NCBI GenBank assembly: GCA_016271365.2
Contig: JADMNL010000022.1
Coordinates: 223,424,501 to 223,488,500 of the forward strand
DNA from: Neoceratodus forsteri
Taxonomy: Eukaryota > Chordata > Ceratodontiformes > Ceratodontidae
Direction of reading: 5' to 3'
Length of the DNA: 64,000 bases
Shown here: piece by piece, positions 12,801 through 22,240 of the stretch
How positions within the stretch are numbered: position 1 is the stretch's first letter
Layout of the letters: each line of letters opens with the position of its first letter
Notes under the pieces: model-generated
Seen by the model: only the letters and a program-made list of their open reading frames with translations
Told to the model about the DNA's origin: nothing
The model's database searches: none
Made by a program: the position numbers and the translations under genes

Positions 12801-13046
12801 ATATGGCTGGAGTTCCATAGACTTTCGAAAGAAAATTTGAGAATTAATCTAGAGACTACCATTTATAATAATGCTTGGCATGAACCTTCTAGGTCCCAGA
12901 TATAAAAAAAAACTAGCTGTTGAGGGGTATTAAATGCCTTAAAGATAAGTATGGATCAGATGGACAATTTGTTTCTTTTGTTCAGTTACAGTACATGAAA
13001 AATACCATGTCCCGGAACATGAATTCTTTATTTACTTGCAGATAAG
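9844..13046 (+). pseudogene. L1/Tx1-group LINE ORF2, second duplicate, 5' and central part
   Basis: The start ATG is at 10042 (MTWTVNGISN). The endonuclease carries LFLQETHW, KHRGVAIFFSSNL and SDHSPLIL (10639-11031). RT blocks: KAPGFDGLPFEIYK (about 11398), LSLDAEKAFNRVEWEYL (11780-11830), [22 protein letters not shown] (about 11958-12030) and an intact YADDLLLYI (from about 12092). Then KYLGIFLARDI, MDLPLTLQGRVQTVKM (to 12458) and LEKLKTTKVNGGLQFPGFKTYNLACRA (12561-12905). Stops at 11353, 11601 and 12075 and small shifts kill it. A Harbinger element interrupts it after 13046; the frame resumes at 21526. No ORF1 is seen upstream, so it is 5' truncated or disrupted by the CR1. Confidence 0.92.
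13044..13046. repeat. Target site duplication of the Harbinger element, left (AAG)
   Basis: AAG immediately precedes the left terminus and recurs at 21526-21528 immediately after the right terminus. A 3 bp duplication is normal for PIF/Harbinger, though the usual consensus is TWA rather than AAG. Confidence 0.8.
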
Positions 13047-13064
13047 GGGCCAGATATTCAAAAC
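13047..13064 (+). repeat. Left terminal inverted repeat of the Harbinger element
   Basis: GGGCCAGATATTCAAAAC; exactly inverted at 21508-21525. The match continues more loosely inward (CTTGCGCCGGGCAAAA against CTTTGCCCAGGGGCAAAA). Confidence 0.93.
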
Positions 13065-13094
13065 CTTGCGCCGGGCAAAAAGCATTTGCGCAGG

Positions 13095-13290
13095 TTTAGC
13101 GCTGGATTAGCGCTGGTCTGCCATATTCAAAAGGCCAAAAGCGCTGCCAACTGCAGTAGTGCTGGGCTCAACCAGTAATGTATGCAAGGGCAAAAGGATG
13201 GGCGGGGTGCATAGAGGACCCATGAGAGATATTAAAGGTCAGCGCCACGCTGGGATACATAGCGCAGCCCTTAGCGTGGCGCTAGTTACC
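13095..13290. promoter_or_regulatory. AGCGCT-rich subterminal region of the Harbinger element
   Basis: TAGCGCTG, GCGCTGCC, AGCGCCACGCTG, TAGCGTGGCGCTAG and related GC palindromes cluster between the left terminus and the transposase TATA box. The same motif class recurs at 17735-18005 in the central region. Subterminal repeats of this kind are plausible binding sites for the transposase or the Myb-like proteins; that function is inferred. Confidence 0.5.
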
Positions 13291-13293
13291 GCC

Positions 13294-13300
13294 TATAAAA
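13294..13300 (+). promoter_or_regulatory. TATA box of the transposase gene
   Basis: TATAAAA lies about 60 bp upstream of the first ATG (13358) of the Harbinger transposase gene, just inside the subterminal repeats. Spacing and orientation fit a core promoter. Confidence 0.6.
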
Positions 13301-13357
13301 GGTCAGGCTCAAACACAGGACAAAACACAGGAGGAGGAGCAGCACAGGAAGTAGAAT

Positions 13358-14093
13358 ATGTGCAGTCCCAGTAGCAGTGATCCTGCCATTGATGGCAGCT
13401 GTAGGAGGAGGAGGAGGTGGAGGAAAGGGAGCAGGCACAACATGGGCCACAACGCAGGCTCAGGAGACGGTATGCTGCAAACAGGCTGTACCGGCCCAGG
13501 ATCTCCTTTGAGACCCTGCCTGATGACCACATCGTTGGCCGGTACCGGATGAACAGGGGAATGTTGAGGCAGCTCTGCGAACTCCTGCATGAGCAGCTGC
13601 AGTCAAACACCAGACACAGTCATGCCATGACAGTGGAGGAGAAGGTGACTGCAGCGATGTGCTTCCTTGCCACAGGGACGTTCCAACGACCAACGGGGGA
13701 CACCATTGGGGTAACACAGTCTGCCACCTCATGCATCCTGACCCAGTTCCTAGAGGCTCTCCTACCACATGCTTCGGAATTCATAGTATTCCCCAGCACA
13801 GCAGCAGAGCGCAGAGAAACAATGCAGCAGTTCCATCGAGTTGCGCACCTACCATCTGTACTGGGTGCCATTGACTGCACCCATGTCCCCATCCGTGCAC
13901 CACCTGGAGATGGCAGTGATGTGTATGTGAACAGGAAGGGTACCACTCCATCAACTGCCAGGTGGTGTGCGATGCGCAGCGCATCACCAATGTATATGCA
14001 CAGTACCCGGCGGTGCCCGACACCTTCATCTGGCACCAGTCTCAGCTGTGTCAGGCCTTTGAGGAGGGCAGAATACAGTGGACAACTAGTCGG
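13358..14093 (+). pseudogene. Harbinger transposase (HARBI1-like), exon 1
   Basis: DDE-type nuclease that would cut and paste the element. An ATG at 13358 opens a basic, arginine-rich stretch; a small shift then leads into the main frame (about 13417 on): PRISFETLPDDHIVGRYR, MTVEEKVTAAMCFLATG, IGVTQSATSCILTQFLEA, HLPSVLGAIDCTHVPI with the first catalytic Asp at 13873-13875, and YVNRKG. A one-base deletion after VNRKG moves the rest (YHSINCQVVCDAQ, PAVPDTFIW with the second Asp at 14019-14021, CQAFEEGRIQ) into another frame. GTGAGT at 14094 looks like a splice donor. Family recognition is firm; activity is lost. Confidence 0.9.
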
Positions 14094-14240
14094 GTGAGTT
14101 GGCACACAAGGCAAACACACAACAGCATGGATGGGGGCAGGCATTGCAGGCCAGGAAGGGATGTGGGAGGGCCACAGACAGGTGCAGGACAGCAGCTGAC
14201 AGACCACAGTACAGCACTAACAAGTTATATGTTTTGACAG

Positions 14241-14635
14241 GAGACAGTGCCTATCCCTCGCGGCCTAGCTGCTCACACCAAGTACTCCGACTGGCCACAG
14301 TGGCGGAGGACTCTACAATGGTACATGCCAAACAAGAAACATTATAGAGAGGGTGTTTGGCATCCTGAAGATGCGATTTAGATGCCTTGACACATCAGGT
14401 GGTGCCCTACAATATACACCTCAGAAGGTATGCCGTATCTTCCTAGCCTGTTGTATGCTGCACAACATGGCGATGAACCATGGGATACAGGCACCTGAAC
14501 CTGAGGGACAGTCTGACAGTGAGCCAGAGCCAGTGGTCAGAGGGATAGTGGAGCAACTGGAGGAGGGACCCTCGCATGGCACGCAGGGCCATACAGCACG
14601 GGACACATCATCAGGATACTGCAACAGACCAGAGG
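14241..14635 (+). pseudogene. Harbinger transposase (HARBI1-like), exon 2
   Basis: An acceptor TTTTGACAG at 14232-14240 precedes GDSAYPSRP, the usual GDSGYP block. A one-base loss follows, then LLTPST...RNIIERVFGILKMRFRCLD carries the third catalytic residue, Glu at 14347-14349. The rest, LQYTPQKVCRIFLACCMLHNMAM, is the standard Harbinger C-terminal helix region, followed by an acidic tail (PEPEGQSDSEPEP). AGAGG followed by GTAAGT at 14636 may be a further donor. The phase across the 14094-14240 intron does not fit, which suggests another small indel. Confidence 0.87.
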
Positions 14636-14884
14636 GTAAGTACAGACTGCACAACAACCAGAAGAGTACAAGTGAGCAACAATTTTAATGTGCACAGACT
14701 AACATTACAGTGAAAACCAGAATCACAACAGCAAACAAACCCAGTGTAATACAAATAGTGTGTGCATGTGGTGTGACTCCATGATTGTGCAGCACATATG
14801 TGGTGGGGATACACACAAACGGTGTAATCATGGTGGGGAGGTGCAACGTGTGCTGTGAGGGAAAGGCGGGGCAACTGTGTTGGT

Positions 14885-14919
<35 letters not shown>
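14885..14919 (+). repeat. (TG)n microsatellite
   Basis: An uninterrupted run of about 17 TG dinucleotides inside the Harbinger element, between the transposase gene and the 3' end of the reverse-strand Myb-like gene. Confidence 0.95.
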
Positions 14920-14920
<1 letters not shown>

Positions 14921-15382
14921 ACAGATCTGCCCATGCATGACAGGGAAGCACCTAGAGTACACCAGACAGCCTGTGGGCATCACCGGTGATGCAACCCATG
15001 CATGCGGCGTGCTCCTGTACCATGGGTTACGGACCCTGGGGTGCTCTGTGCAGAGGACACAGCTGAAGTGGAAGGTGAGGCAGGCACGGTTGGCCTCCTG
15101 TGCCCCCGGGGATTGGTGGAGGCAGATGGGGGATATGGATGGCCATGGCGCTGCTGGGTTGCAGGTGGAGTTTGTGATGGCTCTGAACTGGTAACAGTGG
15201 CAGCCCTGCGCCCACGGTGTGCCTGCCTGTGTCCCTCTGCCATGTGCACAGAGCCAACAAACCCATGTTGCCGACTAATGGCACACCCTGCATGACACCA
15301 CCAATTGCCACCACTGCAGCAGTCAACCCGAGAAGCCACAGTCTATGGCACCCACCAGGCGTGACCTGTCCTCGCCTGCTGC

Positions 15383-16129
15383 TCAGCAGAAGCAAAGCCC
15401 ACTCGTACGCCTCCGTATCTGACCCAGCTCGTGCCGCAGCTCACACCGCATGGCATGCAGGTCCAGACGGGTCTCCTGCTGTGATGTGACAGCAGCCTGC
15501 AGGAGTGGCCGGGCACCATGGCCTTCATGGACCAGAGGCACAGGACCCACAGCAGCAGCTGGCAGTGGTGCCTGTGGCACTGCACCAACTGCTACAGCTG
15601 GCTGCTGGCATTTAGTGGCAGTGGGCTGTGGCACCATATGGACTGGAACCTCAGCAGTTGTCAGAAAATGCACGCCTTGCTGTCCTGCAACACCACCCAC
15701 CACCCACCACCATGTGTTCAGCCACACTGCCGACACCTGCAGAAGCACCCAGACCTGTTCCATGGCCTTCAGCAAGCCCCACCCCACATCCCTGGCACAG
15801 GAATGTCCAGCTGATGTGCATATGTAGAGACATCACTGTCATCTGCACTGGTGACAGTGACCAGCACTCTCCCACCCCATCACTCTCAGTTGGGGCAACA
15901 TCCAGGTGCCCACTGTCTCCTAACAGCCCTGGTGAGGTGTGCCCCTCCTCCCAAAGGCAGTTGCATGCCCTGTCCCTGGGTATGCCCAACATGCATTGGG
16001 CCCCTACAGCCCTGAGATACACAATGTCCAGATGTTGTTGGCGATCGTCTTCAAACTCCTCCACAACCTCGGGAACCTGGCTAGACATCTGTGGCCCATG
16101 CTGTGGTGGTGCAGGCCTGTCTGAGAGTG
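15383..16129 (-). pseudogene. Myb/SANT-like protein of the Harbinger element (gene 2), 3' exons
   Basis: Downstream part of the reverse-strand gene. A reverse-strand acceptor (polypyrimidine tract then CTCAG) ends at about 16130, giving LSDRPAPPQHGPQ and an acidic VPEVVEEFEDDRQQHLD. The last segment, to the stop at 15383, reads RPLLQAAVTSQQETRLDL and HAMRCELRHELGQIRR, a short heptad-like helix suited to self-association. Exon joins between these pieces are uncertain. The C-terminal helix parallels that of gene 3 in the same element. Confidence 0.55.
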
Positions 16130-16304
16130 CTGAGGAGAGAATAGGGACAGGGTCAGTCATCCATCCATGGACACTGTGGCAAACCACCACTACTACCACC
16201 ACCACCACACCATGCAGCCCTCAGGACAGGTACCCACCTCACACACACCTGTGCCAACATGCACCCACCCACCCCACAGTGATCTTGACCATGCCAGCCA
16301 TCAT

Positions 16305-16808
16305 TTATGCAGGATACAGTGCAGCCTGTGCAGGACACCAAGCAGGACCATGCACCCTTGCCTGCACCACATACAGGGGTTGCACATGTGAATACAGACC
16401 TGGCCTTGGAAGTGCAAGGGATGTCTCGCAACCACCACCTGGCACACCTGCCACTGCCACCATCCGCAATGTGGATGCCACCACCGCCATGTGTGGCTCC
16501 TGCACACGTTGCTGGTGTTCCTGTGGACCACCACCAGTTCTGGTCCTGTCTCTGTGGCGCTGTGCCACCTCCTCCTTTGCATGCCGCAGGAGGTCATTCC
16601 AATGCTTCGGACTGCCTCAGTCGATCTCCCGACCACCAACTGCATTCACCGCTGCAGTCACCTCCTCCCAAGCCTGCCGCTTAGCAGCATCGGTGGCCCT
16701 GTGTGCAGCGCACACATGTTCTCTCACCTTTACCTCATGTGCCAGGGTGTTTAGCTCATCTTGTGAGAATTTCAGTTGCACGGATGCGCTCCGGTTGAGC
16801 CTGCACAC
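16305..16808 (-). pseudogene. Myb/SANT-like protein of the Harbinger element (gene 2), DNA-binding exon
   Basis: The acceptor CCCATAG on the reverse strand ends at 16809; the exon then reads CRLNRSASVQLKFSQDEL, HEVKVREHVCAAHRATDAAK and AWEEVTAAVNAVGG, and in the same frame after one TGA (about 16617) KHWNDLLRHAKEEVAQRHRD. This is the three-helix Myb/SANT-like (Myb_DNA-bind_5 type) fold of Harbinger-encoded DNA-binding proteins, which in characterised elements helps bring the transposase to the nucleus and the ends. Phase matches exon 1 (17499-17540). The only clear lesion in the domain is the TGA. Confidence 0.8.
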
Positions 16809-17498
16809 CTATGGGATAATAAAAGTGGACAGGTGTCATTGGCTGCGTCGGTGCTGCACTGCATCACACAGTGGACAGCATGATATCACCCCTCAGTGCT
16901 ACAGGCCACATGGACATATCAGATGGCTGCATGTGCCTGTCGTTGCACATCCCACATTGCCACTGTCTGTCCTGTGTCTGGAGTGGTGTGCACACATGTG
17001 CCGTGACCCCCATGACTGTTTGTGGCATGGGCGCATATTACTGGTACATTGTATACTCCCGGGTGGGGGCAGAGGCCATCACTCCACACATGCAGGAAGA
17101 CAAGACGGTGCACTGTCATGGTACAGCAGCAGTGCACCTGGTGTGCAGACACTAATGTGCAAACATTGGCACATGACACATTGAACTGCAGGGGGGATGA
17201 GCACAATGCAGTGGACGTATGTTGTCCCACGGTGGTCATACATACCAGGAGTGTACACAGTCTCCAACCGTCCCCCCATTACATAATGTACACGGCCCAT
17301 CAAAACTGCACCCCTTCAAACAATTGTCAGATAATTCCTCTACACTCTAAAGAGATCATACATGCATGCACAGTCCACAGTGGCCAACACTAACCCAAAT
17401 ACCACAGATTAGATTGATAATTGGTTTGTGACAGGCGGTCGCCAAACTGGACACAACTGTGTACAATGAATATGCCTATCCACACCATTGATACATAC

Positions 17499-17540
17499 CT
17501 GGCTGTTGCTGCCCATCCCCTGTTGCATGTCTCTCTCCAT
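17499..17540 (-). pseudogene. Myb/SANT-like protein of the Harbinger element (gene 2), first coding exon
   Basis: A reverse-strand ATG at 17540-17538 encodes MERDMQQGMGSNSQ and ends in CAG followed by GTATGT, a good donor. Splicing to 16808 keeps frame. It lies 64 bases or more downstream of a reverse-strand TATAAA (17604-17609), which supports the gene model. Confidence 0.55.
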
Positions 17541-17603
17541 GTTGTTCACTGCTGTATTCCCACGCAGTTCCACAATACAACACTGGTGGTGCACTGCTTG
17601 CCC

Positions 17604-17609
17604 TTTATA
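17604..17609 (-). promoter_or_regulatory. TATA box of Harbinger gene 2
   Basis: TATAAA on the reverse strand, about 65 bp upstream of the first ATG of the reverse-strand Myb-like gene; same arrangement as the transposase TATA box at 13294. Confidence 0.5.
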
Positions 17610-17734
17610 GTCCGGCCAGGCAATCCTGCCTGTTAGTCATGCAAATGAGCGAATAATGATATGCTAATCACGTTTTGCCCCATGCACACAAGTACCCTCA
17701 TTTGCATACAGCCGTTGAATATGGCTCTGAATAG

Positions 17735-18005
17735 CCGGCGCTAGCACAGCAGTGCTATTTGAGGAACAGCGCCGCTATGTGCAGCATGCATGCTCATGTT
17801 ACCCTTGTCATAGCGGCGGTCCAGTGCTGCGCTAACCAGCTTTAGCGCTGCGCTAACCAGCTTCAGCGCGGTGCTAACCAGCTTCAGCGCGGCGCTACAC
17901 GCATGCATGCAATATCGGACCAGGGTGATGGTAGGGGTCACGCCTGCGCATTGCAATCACTTCCTGTTAGCACGGCGCTACGGCATACGTCAGCGCGGCG
18001 CTGCA
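17735..18005. promoter_or_regulatory. Central divergent region with AGCGC motifs
   Basis: GC-palindromic motifs (GCCGGCGCTAGC, AACAGCGCCGCT, TAGCGGCGG, CAGCGCGGCGCT, TAGCACGGCGCTA) are packed between the two divergent Myb-like genes. The region also holds TTGAATATGGC (17715-17725), the inner motif of both termini. Binding by the element's own proteins is inferred. Confidence 0.5.
17826..17888 (+). repeat. Three exact-length 21 bp tandem repeats
   Basis: Units at 17826-17846, 17847-17867 and 17868-17888 share GCTAACCAGCTT and end in AGC, with a fourth partial unit at 17889. They lie in the intergenic region between the divergent Myb-like genes, so operator-like sites are a reasonable guess. 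Confidence 0.88.
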
Positions 18006-18087
18006 CTTCAGTTGTACTGTGTGTCAGGGTGTATGCACAGTTGTTGCACTGTTGTTCAGTTTATTTGCCCCCTTCCACAGCACAAAT

Positions 18088-18383
18088 ATGTCTGGGAGAG
18101 CTAGGCAAAGGACAGTGGTGGGCCGTGACAGGCGGTGGGATGAGGTTGAGACTGCCAACCTTGTGTAGTTCACAGAGAGGCGCCATCGCGCCTATTTGGA
18201 CCTGTGGAGGTGATCGCCCGCACACAGGTCTGGGCTTCCACGCCTGCAGACTAAGTGCCATCACAGGTATCCCACGTGATGGTGAAAAGTGCCGACATCG
18301 TTATGCTGACCTCAGGCGCAGGCAGTGACCACTGCTTGAACGCTGCAGGGCCATGGTTCATGAGGGGACTGTGCCTGTGCCAG
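18088..18383 (+). pseudogene. Second Myb/SANT-like protein of the Harbinger element (gene 3), exon 1
   Basis: ATG at 18088 gives MSGRARQRTVVGRDRRWDEV and ETANLV, then TAG, FTERRHRAYLDLWR and TGA; shifted frames continue the domain and end in SAITGIPRDGEKCRHRYADLRRR (about 18256-18325). Conserved Trp, the RDGEKCRHRYADLRRR helix and overall size match Myb/SANT-like DNA-binding domains. LLERCRAMVHEGTVPVP follows, then CAG and GTAAGG at 18384, a donor. The sequence is clearly different from gene 2, so this is a separate gene, not a duplicated exon. Two stops and at least one shift break it. Confidence 0.7.
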
Positions 18384-18683
18384 GTAAGGGATGACTGTAG
18401 CATGACTGCTGGCATGGGTGGTGGGGCAGTGTGTTCGTGGTGTGCTTATGTGTTGCTGAGCTACACATGTTGCTCATGGAGTCCATGAAGCCATGTGTGT
18501 ACTGTGTGGGATAGGGGTAGACAGTGTGCATGGACCCCTGTCATGCTTGGCATGGCTTTGGTGGTGCACTGCACCCATCTGCCACTGCGTGTGTTGTGCT
18601 GCACCACTGGGTACAGGGTGGTCTTTAGCGTACCATGGTGGCTGATATTGTACTGACGATGCTGTACCCTCTTCTCACTGCAG

Positions 18684-18813
18684 AGCACCGACAACAAACC
18701 ACAGGCAGGAGAGACGTGCCACAAGCCAGACAGGGGCCATCATCCGACAGGCGCAGGGTGCCTCCACTGGCACAGCGTGCAGCAGAGACACGACGGTGAT
18801 AGTGGTGTTGTGC
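18684..18813 (+). pseudogene. Harbinger gene 3, exon 2
   Basis: Acceptor CTTCTCACTGCAG ends at 18683 and donor GTGAGT starts at 18814. The exon is basic (HRQQTTGRRDVPQARQGP-like frame) with no known domain. It is inferred from the splice signals and its place between two better supported exons. Confidence 0.4.
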
Positions 18814-20539
18814 GTGAGTACTGTGCAATGTTATGCTTTTCCACTATGAGTCTGGCTTTACAGGGCAGGCAGTTGAGCAAGTGTGTATGTAGGCATACGC
18901 ACTGTACACATTAGTGTACACTTGGCGTACTGCATGTCTGTCAACTGTTCCTAGGTACACCAGACGTTTTGGGTCACTGTAGGCCACTGGGGTGTGGCCC
19001 TGTTTGAAATGCTGTTGTGTAGGACAGAGGTCGGACTGGGGTGCAGGGCCCACCTGGACAGATGATGCAAGGGCCCACCTGGAACATCAATAGAGGAGGC
19101 CCAGGTTGACACACTTATATCAATATTCCACTTCATTCGGATACACTAGTTCGTGTTTGCATCTCACATTTATCAACAGTGTCCCAGATACCCTATTTAA
19201 TAAGGACACGATACTAAATGCAAATGTTTTCAGAGTTCAGGCGGTAACCACTTACTCAACTGAGGGGGGCCCACCTGGGAATGTACAACCTCATTGAGAG
19301 TGGGAATTATCTGACAGACATCATACCCTTTTGGAAGGGTTTACTGTTTGGGGTTGCTGAGTACAGCATTTATGAGGGGGGTGCGGCTGTTTGGGATTGT
19401 ATGTAGAACATGTGGATGTCTGGCTACACCCCTGCCTGTGGGCTCATGCTCTGATGTGGGGGCCATTGTGCCTAAGAGAGTGCTGTCCCTCTGTCCCTGT
19501 AGTGCACACTGTTTGTGCACATGTTATGCAGGTGTGCTGCAGGAGTTGTTCTGTGGTAGCATGGTGTGCTGGTTGTCAGCCCCTGTGGCAGATGCTGCTC
19601 CCACAGGTGTGTGTGTGCCTCGCCATGCCTTGACCACCAGGGTGACACTGTCCTGTGCATGCCTTTGGCCCACTGCAGTGCCACTGGTGGACCAGGCCCA
19701 GTGTCTGTGTTTCACATGTGTGTGTCTTCTTGCATGGGTGGTGTCACAGCACTGTGCCATTCTGTACACCATTGTGGGCCCCTCACCCTTCTGTTGCAGC
19801 AAGTGGTGTGGCTGGGCATTGCACTTCCCCTGGTTGTGTACTGCTTGGTTACCTGTCCTGCAGTCCCTACTGTTCTGATGCCAGTGTCATTGTTCTCTGT
19901 GGTCATTGTCAGTCTTTATCTGTATCACTTGCCACTGTTGCACACTTATGTCAGTCACCCACCCACCTGTTCAGGGTTTCCTGTCATCATTTGTACAGCT
20001 GCTGTATTATGGCATCGTGGGTGGCAGTTTGGCTGGGTGTCAACAGTTCTTGTGGAGGGCAGCAGTGAGGGTGGGCCACTGTTGTTGGTGTACATGACAG
20101 GCATGTGTGGTTACACACGTGGTTGGGGCTGTGGCAATTTCTCCAGTTGGTGTCATCTGTAGTTTGTATCATAGCTGTGTGACCGTGGGCAGCATGTCCC
20201 ACCAGTGTCATCCCATGTGCATATCAGTCCGTGTCCACTTGTCGTTCACATCTCTGGAGGTGGCTGTCTGTTTGCACTGTTACAGTCTCCGCCCACTGTG
20301 CTGGCTGGCCTCCACGTTGTTGGGTTTCTCAGCATACTTCCATGCATATCGATGTACACTGGGGTGTTGCATGCTGCCTGTTCGTACTGCCTTGTCCTGC
20401 AGGCACATGTTAGTGTGTGTTGTAGTTTGTTACATACTAGCATGGGCATGGTTGTTGGGGCATACTGTCCACACGTGTGGTGGTACATGGGCGCCTTTGT
20501 CATTATCATGCCCTGATGTGGTCCCCCTTTCTCCTGTAG
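18814..20539 (+). other. Long intron of Harbinger gene 3, no gene seen
   Basis: TG-rich, low coding potential despite several open frames on both strands. At 19030-19300 a segment with repeated GGGCCCACCTGG surrounds an AT-rich core and may be a small secondary insertion. No domain is recognisable. Confidence 0.45.
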
Positions 20540-20721
20540 GTCCACGTAGGTCATCACTGTGGGCCAGCCGTCCAGAGGAGGGTGAGGGAACGGAGGAGCT
20601 TCTACGGAGGATAGTGCGCCAGCAGCGCACCCTGATTGAACAGCAGGCTGTACTCATATCTGAGACGAGACGTGTTGCAGCTGTCTTAGAGGAACATCTG
20701 CCGGCACCTGCCCGCACCTAA
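20540..20721 (+). pseudogene. Harbinger gene 3, last exon (coiled-coil C terminus)
   Basis: Acceptor CTCCTGTAG ends at 20539. The exon encodes EEGEGTEELLRRIVRQQRT and LIEQQAVLISETRRVAAVLEEHL before TAA at 20719-20721. The heptad pattern predicts a coiled coil, as in other Harbinger Myb-like proteins. It is intact in frame over its whole length, unlike exon 1. Confidence 0.68.
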
Positions 20722-21296
20722 CCCCTGCATTCTGTGTACCTTATCCTGCTTCCTGTCCCTGGCCCAGTGTCCCTAGCCCTGTTCCTGCCATCCTGTTCCC
20801 CATCATTGCTTTGCATTTCCACATCTCTCTCACAACCACATTCTTACCCCATTGTTCTGTTGCTTCATTTACCATTTGACTGTTTGCACTATTACTGTTG
20901 TTTTCCCCATTGTTTTCAATCCCTTTGGTACGCCTGCCTTTCCCTTCCATTAGGTTTTTCTTGCACCCCATTTGTACAGAAAAGTGTTCTGCTATGTTTT
21001 GATTTTTGTTTCTGTATATATGTTCATGTTGCCTTTGCACTTTGTATTTTCACAGTTTACATTATACTTTTTTGAAGTTGACATTCCTGTGTCCTGTGTC
21101 TTTTTGGGGTGGACTTGGGATTTGACAGTGTTCTGTGAGTTCTGATTTCACTTGTGGTTGTAGGTTATTCCATTCCTTTCACTGGTACTGTAGTTGTGTC
21201 TGGCTGGGCTCTTCTGCTTTCCTGTGTTCCTGGACAGCTGCTTACACCTCTGTGACACTTTTGTTTTGTGGGTGTTTGCACTGCCCTCTGTCTGAT

Positions 21297-21343
21297 TGCT
21301 ATATTCAGTGCTGTCTTCTCTGCTATATTTAGTGCTGTCTTAA
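21297..21343 (+). repeat. Subterminal direct repeat of about 23 bp (two units)
   Basis: TGCTATATTCAGTGCTGTCT occurs twice with small changes near the right Harbinger end; a third partial copy (GCTATATTCAGCTGG) is at about 21398. Subterminal repeats near the terminus may be binding sites. Confidence 0.6.
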
Positions 21344-21507
21344 TCCTGGGCAATGTTTGCCCTGCACTCCTGGGCCTGTTTGCCCGGCTTCCTTCACTTG
21401 CTATATTCAGCTGGGTTTGCACCGGGCTATTCATTTTGAATATGGCTATGTTTTTGCTCTGGGCACAGTTTGCCCACCGGGCAGTGCTAATTTTGCCCCT
21501 GGGCAAA

Positions 21508-21525
21508 GTTTTGAATATCTGGCCC
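21508..21525 (-). repeat. Right terminal inverted repeat of the Harbinger element
   Basis: GTTTTGAATATCTGGCCC, exact reverse complement of 13047-13064, followed directly by the AAG target duplication at 21526-21528. Confidence 0.93.
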
Positions 21526-22240
21526 AAGGTCTTTATACATTAAAGAATTGGGAACTGAATTAAACCCACCCCCGAGACACAATTGCAATATTGTTTATCA
21601 AATGACAAAAATAAATTTATTTCTAAAGCTTATAAAATATTATTAGATAACAGTTTATCCCCTATTCAAGTATTAAAACATAGATGGGAAACAAAACTTG
21701 ATATATCTATTACTTTAAAAAATGGGAGACTATTATATCAGGAATTTCAAGTACTATTAATAATTAACTTAATATTTTTCATAGATTATATTATACCCCA
21801 TATGTTTTGAATAAATTTAATTCAGAAGTCTCCCCTTTGTGTAGCAAGGGTTGTGGGGAAGTAGGGACCCTGGAACATGTGATAGTCGCCTGTCCAAAAA
21901 TTGTCTATTTTTTGGGTAAGGTTTTTCAAACACTTAATAACATACCGGATATAAATGTCCAGAAGGAGGTGGAACTTTGTATGTTAAATATAAGTTCACT
22001 CCAAGAACTGCCTTCAGGTTTTTCATGGAAGACATTACATATTGCACTACTGAATACTAGGAGGCATATTGCTAGGAATTGGAAAAATGTAGAACCTCCA
22101 ACTTATGAGTTATGAAAAAACCTGGTTTTAGATTGTATGAATTTGGAATGTATTCATTATTGCAATAAGGGACAGGAGATACAATTTAGTAGGATTTGGG
22201 AACCTATAATACAGTCATTACAAGCAAATCAAATATAAGT
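21526..22240 (+). pseudogene. L1/Tx1-group LINE ORF2, C-terminal part after the Harbinger insertion
   Basis: Direct continuation of the ORF2 ending at 13046. It carries SISKAYKILL-like and LKHRWETKLDISI segments, then MNKFNSEVSPLCSKGCGEVG followed by TLEHVIVACPKI: a C-x3-C-x7-H-x4-C knuckle typical of the L1/Tx1 C-terminal domain. After a TGA at 22114 (TGG in the parent by context, ELWKNLVL) the frame goes on with LDCMNLECIHYCNKGQEI to a TAA at about 22238. The finding of the C-terminal third here, 8.5 kb from the rest, proves the nested order. Confidence 0.9.

Larger units (their letters stand above)
13047..21525 (+). mobile_element. PIF/Harbinger DNA transposon, 8.48 kb, inserted in an L1/Tx1 ORF2
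   Basis: The ends are GGGCCAGATATTCAAAAC at 13047-13064 and its exact reverse complement at 21508-21525, each followed inward by a looser GGGCAAA-rich part. AAG flanks both sides. A second, inner inverted motif GCCATATTCAA sits at 13120-13130 and, inverted, at 21436-21446. Inside are a HARBI1-like DDE transposase (+, 13.36-14.64 kb), a Myb/SANT-like gene (-, 17.54-15.38 kb) and a second Myb/SANT-like gene (+, 18.09-20.72 kb). Harbinger elements normally carry a transposase and one Myb-like protein, so a third gene is unusual. The flanking L1/Tx1 frame continues across the insertion, which confirms the boundaries independently. All three genes have frameshifts or stops. Confidence 0.93.

Noticed and set aside
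14611..15395. Open frames across the (TG)n repeat
   Set aside because: Thr-His and Val-Cys runs come from the microsatellite; no conserved sequence.
15628..17184. Longest open frame of the window (518 codons, forward strand)
   Set aside because: It lies antisense to the reverse-strand Myb/SANT-like gene, is made of biased Cys/His/Thr/Ser-rich sequence and shows no domain. The reverse strand has the conserved protein and splice sites.
13047..17700. A smaller two-gene Harbinger element ending in the central region
   Set aside because: The central region shares inner motifs with the ends but has no GGGCCAGATATTCAAAAC terminus and no AAG duplication; the only matching pair is 13047 and 21525.
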